The translations under genes and the position numbers were made by a program. 64,000 bases of DNA, taken from positions 1 through 64,000 of the forward strand of contig CALFIX010000049.1 of NCBI GenBank assembly GCA_937877515.1, given 5' to 3'. The stretch is from an uncultured Treponema sp. (GTDB lineage Bacteria > Spirochaetota > Spirochaetia > Treponematales > Treponemataceae). The notes beneath the pieces are model-generated. The model did not search any database, was not told the origin of the DNA, and saw nothing but the letters and a program-made list of their open reading frames with translations. Position 1 is the first letter of the stretch. Each line of letters starts with the position of its first letter. This document shows, one piece after another, positions 17,172 through 26,495 of the stretch.

Positions 17172-18749
17172 ATGGATACTAATGACGTTCGTGTACGTTA
17201 TGCTCCAAGTCCAACTGGAATGCAGCACATTGGCGGAGTTCGTACGGCACTTTTTAACTATCTTTTTGCAAAAAGCAAGGGCGGAAAATTTATCTTACGC
17301 CTTGAAGATACGGATCGTACCCGTTTTGACGAAAAATATGTTCAGAACCTTTATGACACTATGGCATGGCTTGGCATAGACTGGGACGAAGGCGGTTCTA
17401 AAGGCGGTGAATACGGACCTTATGTTCAGAGCGAACGCTTTGAACTTTACAAAAAATATGCTCAGGAATTAGTAGAAAAGGGAGAAGCCTACTACTGCTT
17501 CTGTGACGCAGAGCGCTTGGAGCGCATTAGAAAAATTCAGACAGAAAACAAGCTTCCTCCTGGATACGACAGAAACTGCCGTCACTTAACTCCAGAGGAA
17601 GTAAAGGCAAATCTTGACGCAGGAAAGCCTTATGTAATCCGCCTGAAGGTTCCGATGGAAGGAGAAACAAAATTTCATGACCACCTTTTAGGCGACATTG
17701 TCTGGAAAAACGAAGACATTTCTCCTGACCCTATCCTTTTAAAAAGCGACGGATTCCCGACATATCATCTTGCAAACATTGTAGACGACCACATGATGCA
17801 CATAAGCCACGTAATGCGCGCGCAGGAATGGATTCCTTCAACACCTCTGCACGTTCAGATGTACCGCTCATTTGGCTGGGAACACCCGGAGTTCTGCCAT
17901 CTTCCTATGGTAAATGGTTCAGACGGAAAAAAGCTTTCAAAGAGACACGGTTCAACTAGTTTAAACGAGTTCCGTGCACGCGGATACCTTCCTGAGGCAA
18001 TTGTAAACTACGTAGCCCTTTTAGGTTGTTCTTACGAAGAGGGTAAGGACATGTACACTCTGGAAGAGCTTTCTAAAAACTTTAAGCTTGAGCATTTAAA
18101 TAAGGCTCCTGCCGTTTTTGACTACAAAAAGCTTGAATGGTATAACGGTCAGTATATCCGCATGCTAAGCGATGAAGAGCTTTATAAGAGAGTCCTTCCG
18201 TTCATTACAGGAACAGGGGACGCAGCATTGGAGGTTGTTACGGAAAATCCTCAGCCAATGCCAAACGTGGGACCGGACTTTAGCGGAGTTGCATTAGGCG
18301 AAGACGGAGAACCTTACTGTGTAGACACTTCCATGGGAATGACAGGAGAAGATGTTAAAAAGGCACTTATGTCTTTGATGCCTTTAATAAAAGAGCGCTT
18401 AAAGTATCTGGCAGATGCAGCAGAGATGGTTCACTTTTTGTTTACAGAACCAGATGTGCCTGCAAAAGAAAATATCATTCCAAAGAAGCTTGACGAAGCA
18501 AAAACCCGCGAAGTTTTAGAGAAGGCAAAAGATTTTGTAAGCGTAGTGTTTGAAAAAGGCCATGATGCAGCAGAAGAATACGCAAAACAGACTTCCGAAG
18601 CCATGGGCATTAAGCTTGGAGACTTTATGATGCCTATAAGAATGGCAGTTACCGGTAGCAGGGTAAGCCCACCGCTTATCGGTTCAATTTTGATTTTGGG
18701 AAAAGAAAAGTCTGTTGCAAGAATTGAAAGAACCCTCGCTGCTTTTTAG
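17172..18749 (+). CDS. gltX: Glutamyl-tRNA synthetase
   Basis: Class I aminoacyl-tRNA synthetase of 525 residues charging tRNA-Glu. The HIGH-type motif is HIGG at 19-22 (APSPTGMQHIGGVRTALFN) and the KMSKS-type motif is KLSKR at 254-258 (DGKKLSKRHGST). The C-terminal anticodon-binding part is present. Between residues about 340 and 400 there is an acidic insert (QPMPNVGPDFSGVALGEDGEP) that I do not recall from typical bacterial enzymes. The enzyme stands alone with its own promoter. Whether it is discriminating or also charges tRNA-Gln cannot be read from the sequence. Confidence 0.95.
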   Translation: MDTNDVRVRYAPSPTGMQHIGGVRTALFNYLFAKSKGGKFILRLEDTDRTRFDEKYVQNLYDTMAWLGIDWDEGGSKGGEYGPYVQSERFELYKKYAQELVEKGEAYYCFCDAERLERIRKIQTENKLPPGYDRNCRHLTPEEVKANLDAGKPYVIRLKVPMEGETKFHDHLLGDIVWKNEDISPDPILLKSDGFPTYHLANIVDDHMMHISHVMRAQEWIPSTPLHVQMYRSFGWEHPEFCHLPMVNGSDGKKLSKRHGSTSLNEFRARGYLPEAIVNYVALLGCSYEEGKDMYTLEELSKNFKLEHLNKAPAVFDYKKLEWYNGQYIRMLSDEELYKRVLPFITGTGDAALEVVTENPQPMPNVGPDFSGVALGEDGEPYCVDTSMGMTGEDVKKALMSLMPLIKERLKYLADAAEMVHFLFTEPDVPAKENIIPKKLDEAKTREVLEKAKDFVSVVFEKGHDAAEEYAKQTSEAMGIKLGDFMMPIRMAVTGSRVSPPLIGSILILGKEKSVARIERTLAAF

Positions 18750-18756
18750 TTTATGA

Positions 18757-19020
18757 AACACCTACGCCCGTCACAAAAATTGCCTCCATGCAATTTTTGT
18801 TTCCCACCAAGTTCTCTGTAGAGAACTTGGTGAAGTGATGGCAATAAACAGAAAAGTGGGGCTATTTAAGACCTAAGTTTTTACAAGGCGGAATGTAGGC
18901 GAGGTTCCGACTTCCGCAGCATTTGCACGGTGGGGAGGGCAACGCCCGACCTAAATACTTATTACCGTGCACCGTGCGAGGAAAGTCGGGTTCTCGACGA
19001 AAATGAAGCCTTGTAAAAAT
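18757..19020. repeat. Intergenic repeat cluster, copy 3, with perfect hairpins
   Basis: This fills most of the 339-base gap after gltX. After CACCTACGCCCG (18759-18770) come two perfect hairpins: ACAAAAATTGC/GCAATTTTTGT (18773-18800, 6-base loop) and CACCAAGTTCTC/GAGAACTTGGTG (18805-18832, 4-base loop). Then TTTTACAAGGC (18880-18890) pairs with GCCTTGTAAAA (19009-19019), enclosing a further imperfect stem (gaggttccgacttcc against ggaaagtcgggttctc). The first hairpin could end gltX transcription. No supported coding frame; a minus-strand frame through it is a shadow. Confidence 0.6.
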
Positions 19021-19088
19021 GTTGTTTAACGTAAACACACGATGTTCACCACCAGGTGTCGTCCAAAAAAATACAAAAGGAGATAAAA

Positions 19089-20783
19089 ATGAAAAAAGAA
19101 AAGAATGCAGGTTTGATAAGTTTTGCATTAGGCTGGGTTGGAAAAAAGCAGCTTAAGATTTTAAAGAAAGTCAGTAAAAACTGTGCCACCGAAGAAGAAA
19201 AAACTCTCCGCGGAATTCTAACATACGCAAAAGATACGGAGTGGGGTAAGGCTCACAGCTTTGAAAAAATCTTAGAGGCAAAATCTTACGATGAACTTTT
19301 TTCCCTCTGGCAGAAGAACGTTCCTGTTCAGGACTATGAAGACTTGCGTCCTTTCATAGACCGTCATAAGAACGGTGAAGAAAATCTTCTTTTCCCTGGT
19401 AAGCCGATGATGTATGCTACCACAAGCGGTACTGTTAAGGAACCTAAGTGGATCCCAATTACTCAGGACTATTATGCAAACGTTTATTCAAAGATGACAA
19501 AGCTCTGGCTTTACACATTTATGATGCACCGTCCAAAGGTTTTCTGGGGTAAGTGTGTTTCTATTGTTGGCAGGGTTGTTGAAGGTTATGCTCCGGACGG
19601 AACAATATGCGGTTCTGTAAGTGGCGTAACGCAAAGAGACTGCCCTGAGTTCATAAAGAGTCTTTATTCTGCTCCTTCAGACATCTTCCACATTTCAGAT
19701 TACCGTTCCCGTAACTACGCTTTAATGCGCACGGGAATTGAGCAGAACGTAACTTCATTTATTACGGCAAACCCAAGTACCATGCTTGAGCTTCAGCGCA
19801 CTGTAGATGAAAACTTAGACGAGATGATAAAGGATATAGAAAACGGAACTCTCTCAAGTAAGTTTGACATTTCTGACGAAATCAGGAGCGCACTCTCACA
19901 TCTTTATGCACCGAATAAAAGGCGTGCCGATGAGCTTAGGGCGCTTAAAGAAAAATACGGTCGTATCCTGCCAAAGCATTACTGGCCGGACTTTCAGTTT
20001 ATTACAACCTGGAAATGCGGAAACACAAATGTGTACACAGAAAAACTAAAGGACTTTTTCCCGGAGCACACGCTGCACCAGGAGTTTGGCTACTTTGCAA
20101 GTGAGTGTCGTTCTGGTCTTGTAATGAACGGCGACTCTGACACTGTACCTTTCCCTCATGCACACTTCTTTGAGTTTACTGACGCCGATGATATGGAAAA
20201 CTCTTCTCCTCGCTTCCTTCGCCTTAGCGAACTTGAAGTTGGTAAGAGGTACTTAATTTACATTACAACTTACGCAGGTCTTTACCGCTACAATATGAAT
20301 GACATGATTGAAGTAACAGGTAAGTATGGAACGATTCCTACAATTCAGTTCATTCAAAAAGTAAACGGAATTATAAGCATGACCGGAGAAAAGGTTCATG
20401 AGAGACAGTTCATGCAGGCCGTTAAGGAAGCAGAGAATGAAACCAAGTTAAAGACACGCTTCTTTGTAGGTTTTGCTGATGTAAACGAAAGCGTCTATCA
20501 CTTCTACTTTGACTTTATGGACGAAAACGTTACTGCTGAGCTTTGCGAGAGCTTTACTAAAGTTGTAGATGAGAAGCTCAAAAAGATTAACGTTGAATAT
20601 GAGGCAAAGCGAGACAGCTTCCGTGTAAAAGCCCCTGTTCCTCATCTTTTGAAGGCAGAAGCTTTTGAAGGTTACAAGGAAGAGGCCATTAAGCAGGGGC
20701 TCGGTCGCGACGGTCAGTTTAAGTTAAACCTTTTGATGCAGGATGAAAAACGCCACGCAATATTTAAGGGACTTCTGAAATAG
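19089..20783 (+). CDS. GH3-family acyl-adenylating protein
   Basis: A 564-residue protein of the GH3 fold, named after plant hormone-amino acid ligases. The ATP-binding motif TTSGTVKEPKWIPIT (about residues 115-130) and the later ATTYAGLYRYNMNDMIEV block are the family signature. Plant members join amino acids to carboxylic acids through an acyl-adenylate; bacterial roles are largely unknown. The start at 19089 is chosen for its ribosome site (aaaggaga) over an upstream in-frame codon at 19056. It is followed by a terminator and then the LolA-MMPL genes, so a link to lipid or acyl chemistry is possible. Confidence 0.85.
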   Translation: MKKEKNAGLISFALGWVGKKQLKILKKVSKNCATEEEKTLRGILTYAKDTEWGKAHSFEKILEAKSYDELFSLWQKNVPVQDYEDLRPFIDRHKNGEENLLFPGKPMMYATTSGTVKEPKWIPITQDYYANVYSKMTKLWLYTFMMHRPKVFWGKCVSIVGRVVEGYAPDGTICGSVSGVTQRDCPEFIKSLYSAPSDIFHISDYRSRNYALMRTGIEQNVTSFITANPSTMLELQRTVDENLDEMIKDIENGTLSSKFDISDEIRSALSHLYAPNKRRADELRALKEKYGRILPKHYWPDFQFITTWKCGNTNVYTEKLKDFFPEHTLHQEFGYFASECRSGLVMNGDSDTVPFPHAHFFEFTDADDMENSSPRFLRLSELEVGKRYLIYITTYAGLYRYNMNDMIEVTGKYGTIPTIQFIQKVNGIISMTGEKVHERQFMQAVKEAENETKLKTRFFVGFADVNESVYHFYFDFMDENVTAELCESFTKVVDEKLKKINVEYEAKRDSFRVKAPVPHLLKAEAFEGYKEEAIKQGLGRDGQFKLNLLMQDEKRHAIFKGLLK

Positions 20784-20791
20784 TTTGAATG

Positions 20792-20827
20792 GGACTGCTT
20801 TTCTTTTTTTAGAAGAGTAGTCCTTTT
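20792..20827 (+). terminator. Terminator after the GH3-like gene
   Basis: GGACT (20792-20796) pairs with AGTCC (20819-20823), extended imperfectly by gcttttc/gaagagt, and is followed by TTTTGTTTTTT. Confidence 0.65.
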
Positions 20828-20876
20828 GTTTTTTATACGTTTTGCTTTTATAAAGTTTTTTTTTACTGGAGTTTTA

Positions 20877-21506
20877 ATGAATTTTATTCGTCTTAAAAAA
20901 GGACTTTCTGTTTTTATTCTCTGTCTGTTTTCTTTACCTCCTGCCTTTTCTCAAAATGCAGCGACGCTGGATTCTGTCTGTTCTGTAATCTCTTCCCATA
21001 AGGTTACGGAGGGTTCTTTTGTTCAGGAAAAGAGAGTCTCTCCGACTAAAAGGGCTTTAAAGTCTAGCGGAACTTTTATTTTATCTGGGGAAGGGCTTTA
21101 TCTTCAGACGCTTCACCCTTTGCAGACAGCAATGGGAGTTACAAAGGAAAGCTATATTTCTGTTTCTGCAGACGGAGCCCGCACTGTAATAGACACAAAA
21201 GATAATGCAGCTTTTCAGGGCTTAGCAGATGTTATAACAGCTTTGCTTTCTGGCGACAAAGAAGAACTTGAAACGTATTTTGCTGCAGAAGTTACAGGTT
21301 CTAAAGAGGCATGGAACTTAAATCTTAAAGCAAAAGATGAAACTGTTTCTTCTTCTGTAAAAACAATTTCTCTTACCGGCGATAAAGTAAATATTCTTTC
21401 TCTTTCACTTATAAATGCGGCTGACGGCAGTGTTACATACACTTTTACAAACCATGCATATAAAGAGGCTCTTTCTGATGGACAAAAAGCGCTATTTAAA
21501 AAATAA
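20877..21506 (+). CDS. LolA-like outer membrane lipoprotein carrier
   Basis: A 209-residue exported protein. The ATG at 20877 starts a normal signal peptide (MNFIRLKKGLSVFILCLFSLPPAFS) and has a ribosome site, unlike the upstream start. The mature part has the LolA pattern: a leading helix (LDSVCSVISSHKVTEGSFVQEKRV) then strands of a half-barrel (GTFILSGEGLYLQTLHP). LolA relatives ferry lipids or lipoproteins across the periplasm. Its end overlaps the MMPL exporter by 29 bases. This LolA-MMPL pairing is common in lipid and polyene export clusters, so the cargo may not be lipoproteins. Confidence 0.8.
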   Translation: MNFIRLKKGLSVFILCLFSLPPAFSQNAATLDSVCSVISSHKVTEGSFVQEKRVSPTKRALKSSGTFILSGEGLYLQTLHPLQTAMGVTKESYISVSADGARTVIDTKDNAAFQGLADVITALLSGDKEELETYFAAEVTGSKEAWNLNLKAKDETVSSSVKTISLTGDKVNILSLSLINAADGSVTYTFTNHAYKEALSDGQKALFKK

Positions 21507-23844
21507 AATATTGGTTCCTCTATGGCTTTGTTTTCACTGTGTACTTCTTGCTGCCTTTTTAATTTCTCTTCCTGTTCGTGGCGGAATTAATGTTGACTCA
21601 GATTTGTTTAACATGCTTCCAACTTCTACGTTAGGGCGTGCAATGGGAGAAGCCGACGACAGGCTTTCTGCGTATACCAGCAGAAATGTCTTCGTGCTTG
21701 TAGGACATGAAGATTTTAAGACTGCAAAAGATACCGCTTCTAAAGTTTATGAAAAAATAAAAGATAGCAAAAACTTTACTTATGTTTCTTTGTATTCAGA
21801 AAGCGGAATAATTGAAGAACTGGAAGATTTTGTTCATCCTTACAGGTGGGCTCTCTTAAATGAAAATAACATTCGCCTTATTAATTCTGAGGATGGAGCA
21901 AAAAATTTTGCAGATTCTTCCCTGGCTAAAGCATACAGCTCTTTTACTTTAACATCTCTTGCTTACCTGGAAGAAGACCCTTTTTTATTAGATGAAGCTG
22001 CTGTTCAAAATTATCTGGCTGCCGTTCAGGATGCGGGAACCGGCATGACGGCTAAAGATGGAGTTCTGGCTTCGCATTATGATGGCCTCTGGTATGTAAT
22101 GATCAGAGGTTCCTTAAGTAAAGAAGGCGCGGCTCTTGCAAGCTCTTCAAATGGAATCTCAGATATTTATGCCGCCTGTACTCCTTTAGAAAAAGACGGG
22201 GTTCGTTTTGTTTATTCAGGAACTGCATTCCACAGTCACAAGAGTTCAAATAATGCAATGAGCGAAATTACAAAGATTTCTGTTTTTTCTCTTCTGGTAG
22301 TAATTATAATGCTATTGGTTGTGTTTAAGACTCCTGTTCCGCTTTTTGCTTCTCTTGCTTCCATCTTAATTTCCATTGGAACTGCTTTTTTTGCAACCAT
22401 ATTCATTTTTGGAAAAATTCATATTATGACGCTTCTTTTAGGAACTTCTCTAATTGGAAGCTGCATAGATTACAGTCTGCATTACTTTGTAAGCTGGAAA
22501 GCAAATAAAAACTTAAAGACAAGCTCAGAAATAAGGGAGCACTTAATAAAGGGATGTGTTCTTTCTCTTATTTCAACAGAAATTTGTTATCTTCTGCTTT
22601 TGTTTGCACCGTTTAATCTTTTAAAGCAGATGGGAGTTTTTTCATTTACGGGAATTTTAAGTTCTTTCCTAACAGCCGTGTGCCTGTTCCCGCTTTTACC
22701 TTTACCTCAAGAAGAAAATAGGAATATTTCTTTTGTAAACCTTTATCATTCCTCTCCGTTAAAAAGGATACCTCATTCAAGTCTTTATATTTCTTTAGGA
22801 ATTATGGCTCTCCTTTCCGTCATTATTGGCGTAAACTATAAAAAGCTTCGCATAGAAAACGACATGAACCGGCTTTACACCATGGAAGGCCGCGTTAAGG
22901 AAGATACTGCCCTTGCTGCCAAAATTACGGGCTATGCACCTCAGGGCTGGTTTATTATAAATGGCAGTTCAGAAGAAGAACTTTTAGAGCACGAAGAATA
23001 CATTTGCAGTGAACTGGATAAAATACAGAATCGCGGGTACCTGGCTTCTACACGTTTTATTCCGTCCCTTAAAAAGCAGGAAGAATCTGTTTCAGCCTGT
23101 AAAAAACTTCTTCCTCTTTCTGACGAACAGTTTGATTTGCTTGGATTTGGCGAGGAAGAAAAAGAACTGTTTAATACTGGTCTTGAAGATTCTTTAGAAA
23201 ATCGCCTTACTCCGGAAGAATTTTTTAAAATGAACCTGCCTCTGGCCTTGCAGAGTGTTGCAGATATGCTTTTCCTTGGCGAAATTGACGGTTCATATTA
23301 TTCGGTTGTTCTTCCCGTAAAAGTTATAGATGAAACCTCTTATGTCCGCATAGCAGATGAAAGTGGCTTTGCTTATTACGAAAATAAAATGAAAGATTTA
23401 GGAGAAGGGCTGGACAGGCTTACGACTCTTATTATAGTTTTGTTTGCACTGGCTCTCTTTATAATTCTTTGTGTCCTAAAGAAATTCTACTCATGGTCTC
23501 ATGTCGTAAAAATCGGTTCAATTCCGTTTATGAGCATGCTTTTAATTCTTGCGGTAATGGTTTTGCAAAACAGTCCGATAGAGTTTTTTGCTTTAACAGG
23601 TGCAATTTTAGTTTTTGGACTTGGTCTTGATTACATTATTTATAAGCTGGAACACATAAAGCGTAACGGCGTTACCGCTCGGACGACAGAAGAAAAGCTT
23701 GAGCCGTTTGCAGTTTTGTTAAGTTTTGTAACGACGGCAATTTCTTTTGGAGCTTTAGCTTTAAGTACCTTTGTTCCGGTTCATACAATGGGGCTTACGA
23801 TTTTCTTAGGTTTAGTGGCAGCTTATTTTTGCACAGTTTTTTAA
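21478..23844 (+). CDS. MMPL/RND-family exporter
   Basis: A 788-residue inner-membrane protein with two repeats of one span, a large periplasmic loop and a cluster of spans. Spans are visible at about 12-30, then 265-420 in the first half (ISVFSLLVVIIMLLVVF, ASILISIGTAFFATIFIF), and again in the second half from LTTLIIVLFALALFIILC onward. The start at 21478 (MDKKRYLK) overlaps the LolA-like gene; the upstream open frame lacks a ribosome site. RND exporters of this group use proton flow to move lipids. The last repeat ends within about 15 residues of a span, slightly short but without an obvious frameshift. Confidence 0.85.
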   Translation: MDKKRYLKNKILVPLWLCFHCVLLAAFLISLPVRGGINVDSDLFNMLPTSTLGRAMGEADDRLSAYTSRNVFVLVGHEDFKTAKDTASKVYEKIKDSKNFTYVSLYSESGIIEELEDFVHPYRWALLNENNIRLINSEDGAKNFADSSLAKAYSSFTLTSLAYLEEDPFLLDEAAVQNYLAAVQDAGTGMTAKDGVLASHYDGLWYVMIRGSLSKEGAALASSSNGISDIYAACTPLEKDGVRFVYSGTAFHSHKSSNNAMSEITKISVFSLLVVIIMLLVVFKTPVPLFASLASILISIGTAFFATIFIFGKIHIMTLLLGTSLIGSCIDYSLHYFVSWKANKNLKTSSEIREHLIKGCVLSLISTEICYLLLLFAPFNLLKQMGVFSFTGILSSFLTAVCLFPLLPLPQEENRNISFVNLYHSSPLKRIPHSSLYISLGIMALLSVIIGVNYKKLRIENDMNRLYTMEGRVKEDTALAAKITGYAPQGWFIINGSSEEELLEHEEYICSELDKIQNRGYLASTRFIPSLKKQEESVSACKKLLPLSDEQFDLLGFGEEEKELFNTGLEDSLENRLTPEEFFKMNLPLALQSVADMLFLGEIDGSYYSVVLPVKVIDETSYVRIADESGFAYYENKMKDLGEGLDRLTTLIIVLFALALFIILCVLKKFYSWSHVVKIGSIPFMSMLLILAVMVLQNSPIEFFALTGAILVFGLGLDYIIYKLEHIKRNGVTARTTEEKLEPFAVLLSFVTTAISFGALALSTFVPVHTMGLTIFLGLVAAYFCTVF

Positions 23845-23868
23845 GTGCTTCTTATGAGTGGAGATTTT

Positions 23869-24561
23869 ATGGCTCTGGAAAATATAAAAGGCGTAATCTT
23901 TGATTTTGATGGAACTCTTTATGATATGACATGCATGCCTGTAGACCTTGTTCTTAATGACATTAAAAACTGTCTTATTATGAAGGCTGACCGTAAAGTT
24001 CGCCATAACTTAAAAGGTAAGGATTTTGGTTCCTTAGAAAAACTGATGGACGTTTATTGCTCTCAAGTTTCTGATGTTACAGGGGTTAGTAAAGAAAAAA
24101 TTTTAGAATGGTATTTAAATATTTATCCAAAAGAAATGGTTTCGCTCTTGAAAAAAAAATATAAAGCTTACGAAAAAGCTCAGGAAGTTTTTAAGACACT
24201 TTCTTTGAGTGGTATAAAATTTTCCGTGTTCTCGGACTATCCCATGGTAAGGGAGCGCATGGAAGCTGTAGGCTTAAAAGAAATTGTTCCTTTGTGTCAT
24301 GATTTTTACTATGCAGGTGATTTTGGTTCCTTTAAGCCAGCTCCCCGTCCTTTTTTAGAGATTGCTTTCAGCATGGGATTAAGTCAGAATGAATGTCTTG
24401 TTGTAGGTGACAGGGATGACACGGACGGAGAGGGTGCCCGTCTTTGCGGCATGAGTTTTATTCAGATTGAAAAAAATAAAAAAGCAAAAGCAAATGCCAA
24501 AGTAATTTCTGGAGACCACAAAATAATGACACTGGAAGAATTTTCTATTCTTCTAAAATAG
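23869..24561 (+). CDS. HAD-superfamily hydrolase
   Basis: A 230-residue phosphatase-like protein. Motif I is FDFDGTLYD, motif II is in FSDYP, motif III is the Lys in FKPAPRP, and motif IV is GDRDDTDGEGA, all intact. It is in the family of small-molecule phosphatases such as phosphoglycolate phosphatase; substrate unknown. The start at 23869 has a ribosome site (tggaga), better than the GTG at 23845 that abuts the MMPL stop. The 3' end overlaps the convergent acyltransferase by 17 bases. Confidence 0.85.
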   Translation: MALENIKGVIFDFDGTLYDMTCMPVDLVLNDIKNCLIMKADRKVRHNLKGKDFGSLEKLMDVYCSQVSDVTGVSKEKILEWYLNIYPKEMVSLLKKKYKAYEKAQEVFKTLSLSGIKFSVFSDYPMVRERMEAVGLKEIVPLCHDFYYAGDFGSFKPAPRPFLEIAFSMGLSQNECLVVGDRDDTDGEGARLCGMSFIQIEKNKKAKANAKVISGDHKIMTLEEFSILLK

Positions 24562-25372
24562 CATCCCAGCCGTTTTGAATAATGCCTGCCATTGAGCACA
24601 TGGAGTCATGGGCTTTTATACAGAGCGCCCTGGCTTCTTCCTTGCGGTTTTTTGCCACATCAGGCATTAAAACTTCTCCTATGCTTACAGTTACAAGTGG
24701 ATGCTTTATGCCTAAAAGTTTTCTTAAGCCCTTAGCTTCTCTGTAGTGCAGCACTACAGGAACAACTGGAATGTTGTAGCGGTATGCTAAAGAAAAAGCT
24801 CCTGTCTTGAAAGGACGTATAGGCTGGTACCAGTTCCAGCGGCAGCTTTCTGGAAAAACTAAAATCCACTTTTTTTTCTTGTGTAATGTGTCAAAGGCTT
24901 CGTTAAATTTTTTTGTCGCAGAAAATCCGCTTTCAGGAATAGGAATACCTCCTGCACTGCGAATTAAAAGCGCATCAGTTGAATTTATATTGTCAGCAAA
25001 AGTCGGAAACCACATTTTTCTGTGGCCAACGGCCTGCAAGGCTGCAAGAAAGTCCCACCTGTAAACGTGATTGCAGACTACAAGAGCTCCATGACTTAAT
25101 AATTTTCTGGCATCTTTTAAGTTTTTTCTGCCTTCAATTTTTAAGCCGTAGCGTATACGCTGCATCGGGTAAACTAAAGTAAATATTCCTGCATAAATTA
25201 AGTGCTGAAAGAATTTTTCCTTAAATGATTTCATTAAAAAAGGGTAATTTTCATCTACCTTTATGTCTTTTATATATTTTGGAGTTAAGATTCTCTGATT
25301 TGGTTTTTCAGGATATTCTATTCCCATGTTTGGAACAAAGGTACCTTCTTTTACAATATGTTCTTTTTGCAT
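24545..25372 (-). CDS. PlsC-like 1-acylglycerol-3-phosphate acyltransferase
   Basis: A 275-residue acyltransferase with the HX4D active site in NHVYRWD and the second block FPESCRWN, where the family usually has FPEG. These enzymes acylate lysophosphatidate in phospholipid synthesis, or transfer acyl chains to other glycerol lipids. Only one weak hydrophobic stretch (HLIYAGIFTLVYPMQ) could touch the membrane. It lies opposite the LolA-MMPL-HAD group, converging with the HAD gene, so the two sets probably share a lipid theme. Confidence 0.85.
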   Translation of the reverse strand: MQKEHIVKEGTFVPNMGIEYPEKPNQRILTPKYIKDIKVDENYPFLMKSFKEKFFQHLIYAGIFTLVYPMQRIRYGLKIEGRKNLKDARKLLSHGALVVCNHVYRWDFLAALQAVGHRKMWFPTFADNINSTDALLIRSAGGIPIPESGFSATKKFNEAFDTLHKKKKWILVFPESCRWNWYQPIRPFKTGAFSLAYRYNIPVVPVVLHYREAKGLRKLLGIKHPLVTVSIGEVLMPDVAKNRKEEARALCIKAHDSMCSMAGIIQNGWDAILEE

Positions 25373-25562
25373 GGAATAATTATAAATTTTCCACTTTTAA
25401 AATGCAATAATAGTTACTTTTTTTTATGCGTTTTGTGATGAATTTCTTGTGGATTTATATCAATTTTACTTTTAGTTTAAAAAAATTAAGTCTGATTTTA
25501 TTATACCATTAGTTAACAGTCTTAAAAAATGTGGCAAACAAAAAAGTTGGAGAATTAAAAAA

Positions 25563-25706
25563 ATGAAATCTAAAACTTTCCAAATGTTTACATTCCGCGG
25601 TATTCCCTGCATTTACTACGGTTCAGAGGTTGGCTTCCAGGCACTTGCGAAGTTGATGGAAAAATCGGTAGCGATACCACATGGTTATATTAAAAAGTCT
25701 TTGTAA
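25563..25706 (+). pseudogene. Remnant of a GH13 alpha-amylase C-terminal region
   Basis: A 47-codon frame encodes FTFRGIPCIYYGSEVGFQ, which is the strand-8 region of GH13 amylases (the RGIPxIYYGxE block), preceded and followed by nothing else of the catalytic domain. An ATG with a weak ribosome site opens it, so it may still be translated. The tail after FQALAKLMEK does not continue as amylase. I read it as the leftover of a deleted amylase gene or a partial duplication, next to the intact amylase locus. Confidence 0.7.
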
Positions 25707-25717
25707 GGAGAAAAAAG

Positions 25718-26485
25718 GTGAAAATTAAAAAATTATTTGGGACGATGATGGTCTTATTTGCTGCTTTAGGACTGTTTGTTTCGTGTTCGCACAATGTTAG
25801 TTCTACATCTTCTACTAGTGGAACAACTGATGAAGAATTAACTAGTTCTGAATTAACGGTTAGTACAACAGCAGAGGTTTCAGCCACTACAGCTGTTATA
25901 AAGGCAACTGTTACTTCAAGTGAAGATGGAGAATTGACGTACCAGTGGTTTAATGTGTTAGACGACGGAAGTTTAACTATTATTTATGGTGCAACAAGTG
26001 CAACACTTTCTCTTTCTGATTTAGAAACTGGTACAACATATACATATTGTGTAAAAGTTACAGAAACTGTTGACGGAACAGTTACTTCTATAGTTTATTC
26101 AAAAATTGTAATACAGATTTTAGACTCTTCAAATATTGTCGTAAATGCAGAAGCTCCCGTTTTAGCTAATGAACTTTCTAGTGCAAGTTATTATGTGGGA
26201 GATACCGCAGACGCACTGGATGCAAGCGCAACTGTAATTGATGGTGGCGTAATTACATATCAGTGGTATGTTGATGATGAAGAAATAAGCGGGGCAACAA
26301 GTGCTACTTATAAACCTTCTACAGAAACAGCCGGAACATTTACTTATAAAGTAATCGTTACAAATACAAACTCCAGTTCTGAAATTAATGGAAGTGCTAC
26401 TTCTGAAACTTCTGCAACTGCGACTATAAAAGTAAGTTCTGCAAGTTCAGACGGTACGGGAAGTATTTATATAGATTTTAACTAA
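25718..26485 (+). CDS. Lipoprotein with two Ig-like domains
   Basis: A 255-residue lipoprotein (Cys23 after LGLFVS), starting at a GTG with ribosome site aaggag. Two beta-sandwich repeats follow: about residues 55-130 (AVIKATVTSSEDGELTYQWFNVLDDG) and 150-235 (ASATVIDGGVITYQWYVDDEEISGATSATY). The LTYQW/ITYQW plus GATSAT pattern is that of bacterial surface Ig or fibronectin-like domains. It lies 10 bases before the amylase lipoprotein, so it probably helps place or bind substrate on the surface. No catalytic motif. Confidence 0.8.
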   Translation: MKIKKLFGTMMVLFAALGLFVSCSHNVSSTSSTSGTTDEELTSSELTVSTTAEVSATTAVIKATVTSSEDGELTYQWFNVLDDGSLTIIYGATSATLSLSDLETGTTYTYCVKVTETVDGTVTSIVYSKIVIQILDSSNIVVNAEAPVLANELSSASYYVGDTADALDASATVIDGGVITYQWYVDDEEISGATSATYKPSTETAGTFTYKVIVTNTNSSSEINGSATSETSATATIKVSSASSDGTGSIYIDFN

Positions 26486-26495
26486 GGAATGTAAA

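Noticed and set aside
18976..18995. gaggaaagtcgggttctc, resembling the RNase P RNA core
   Set aside because: The region is under 200 bases, the other RNase P blocks are missing, and the sequence pairs with gaggttccgacttcc as part of the repeat.
18862..19128. 88-codon minus-strand frame after gltX
   Set aside because: It is made of repeat copy 3 and antisense to the start of the GH3-like gene.
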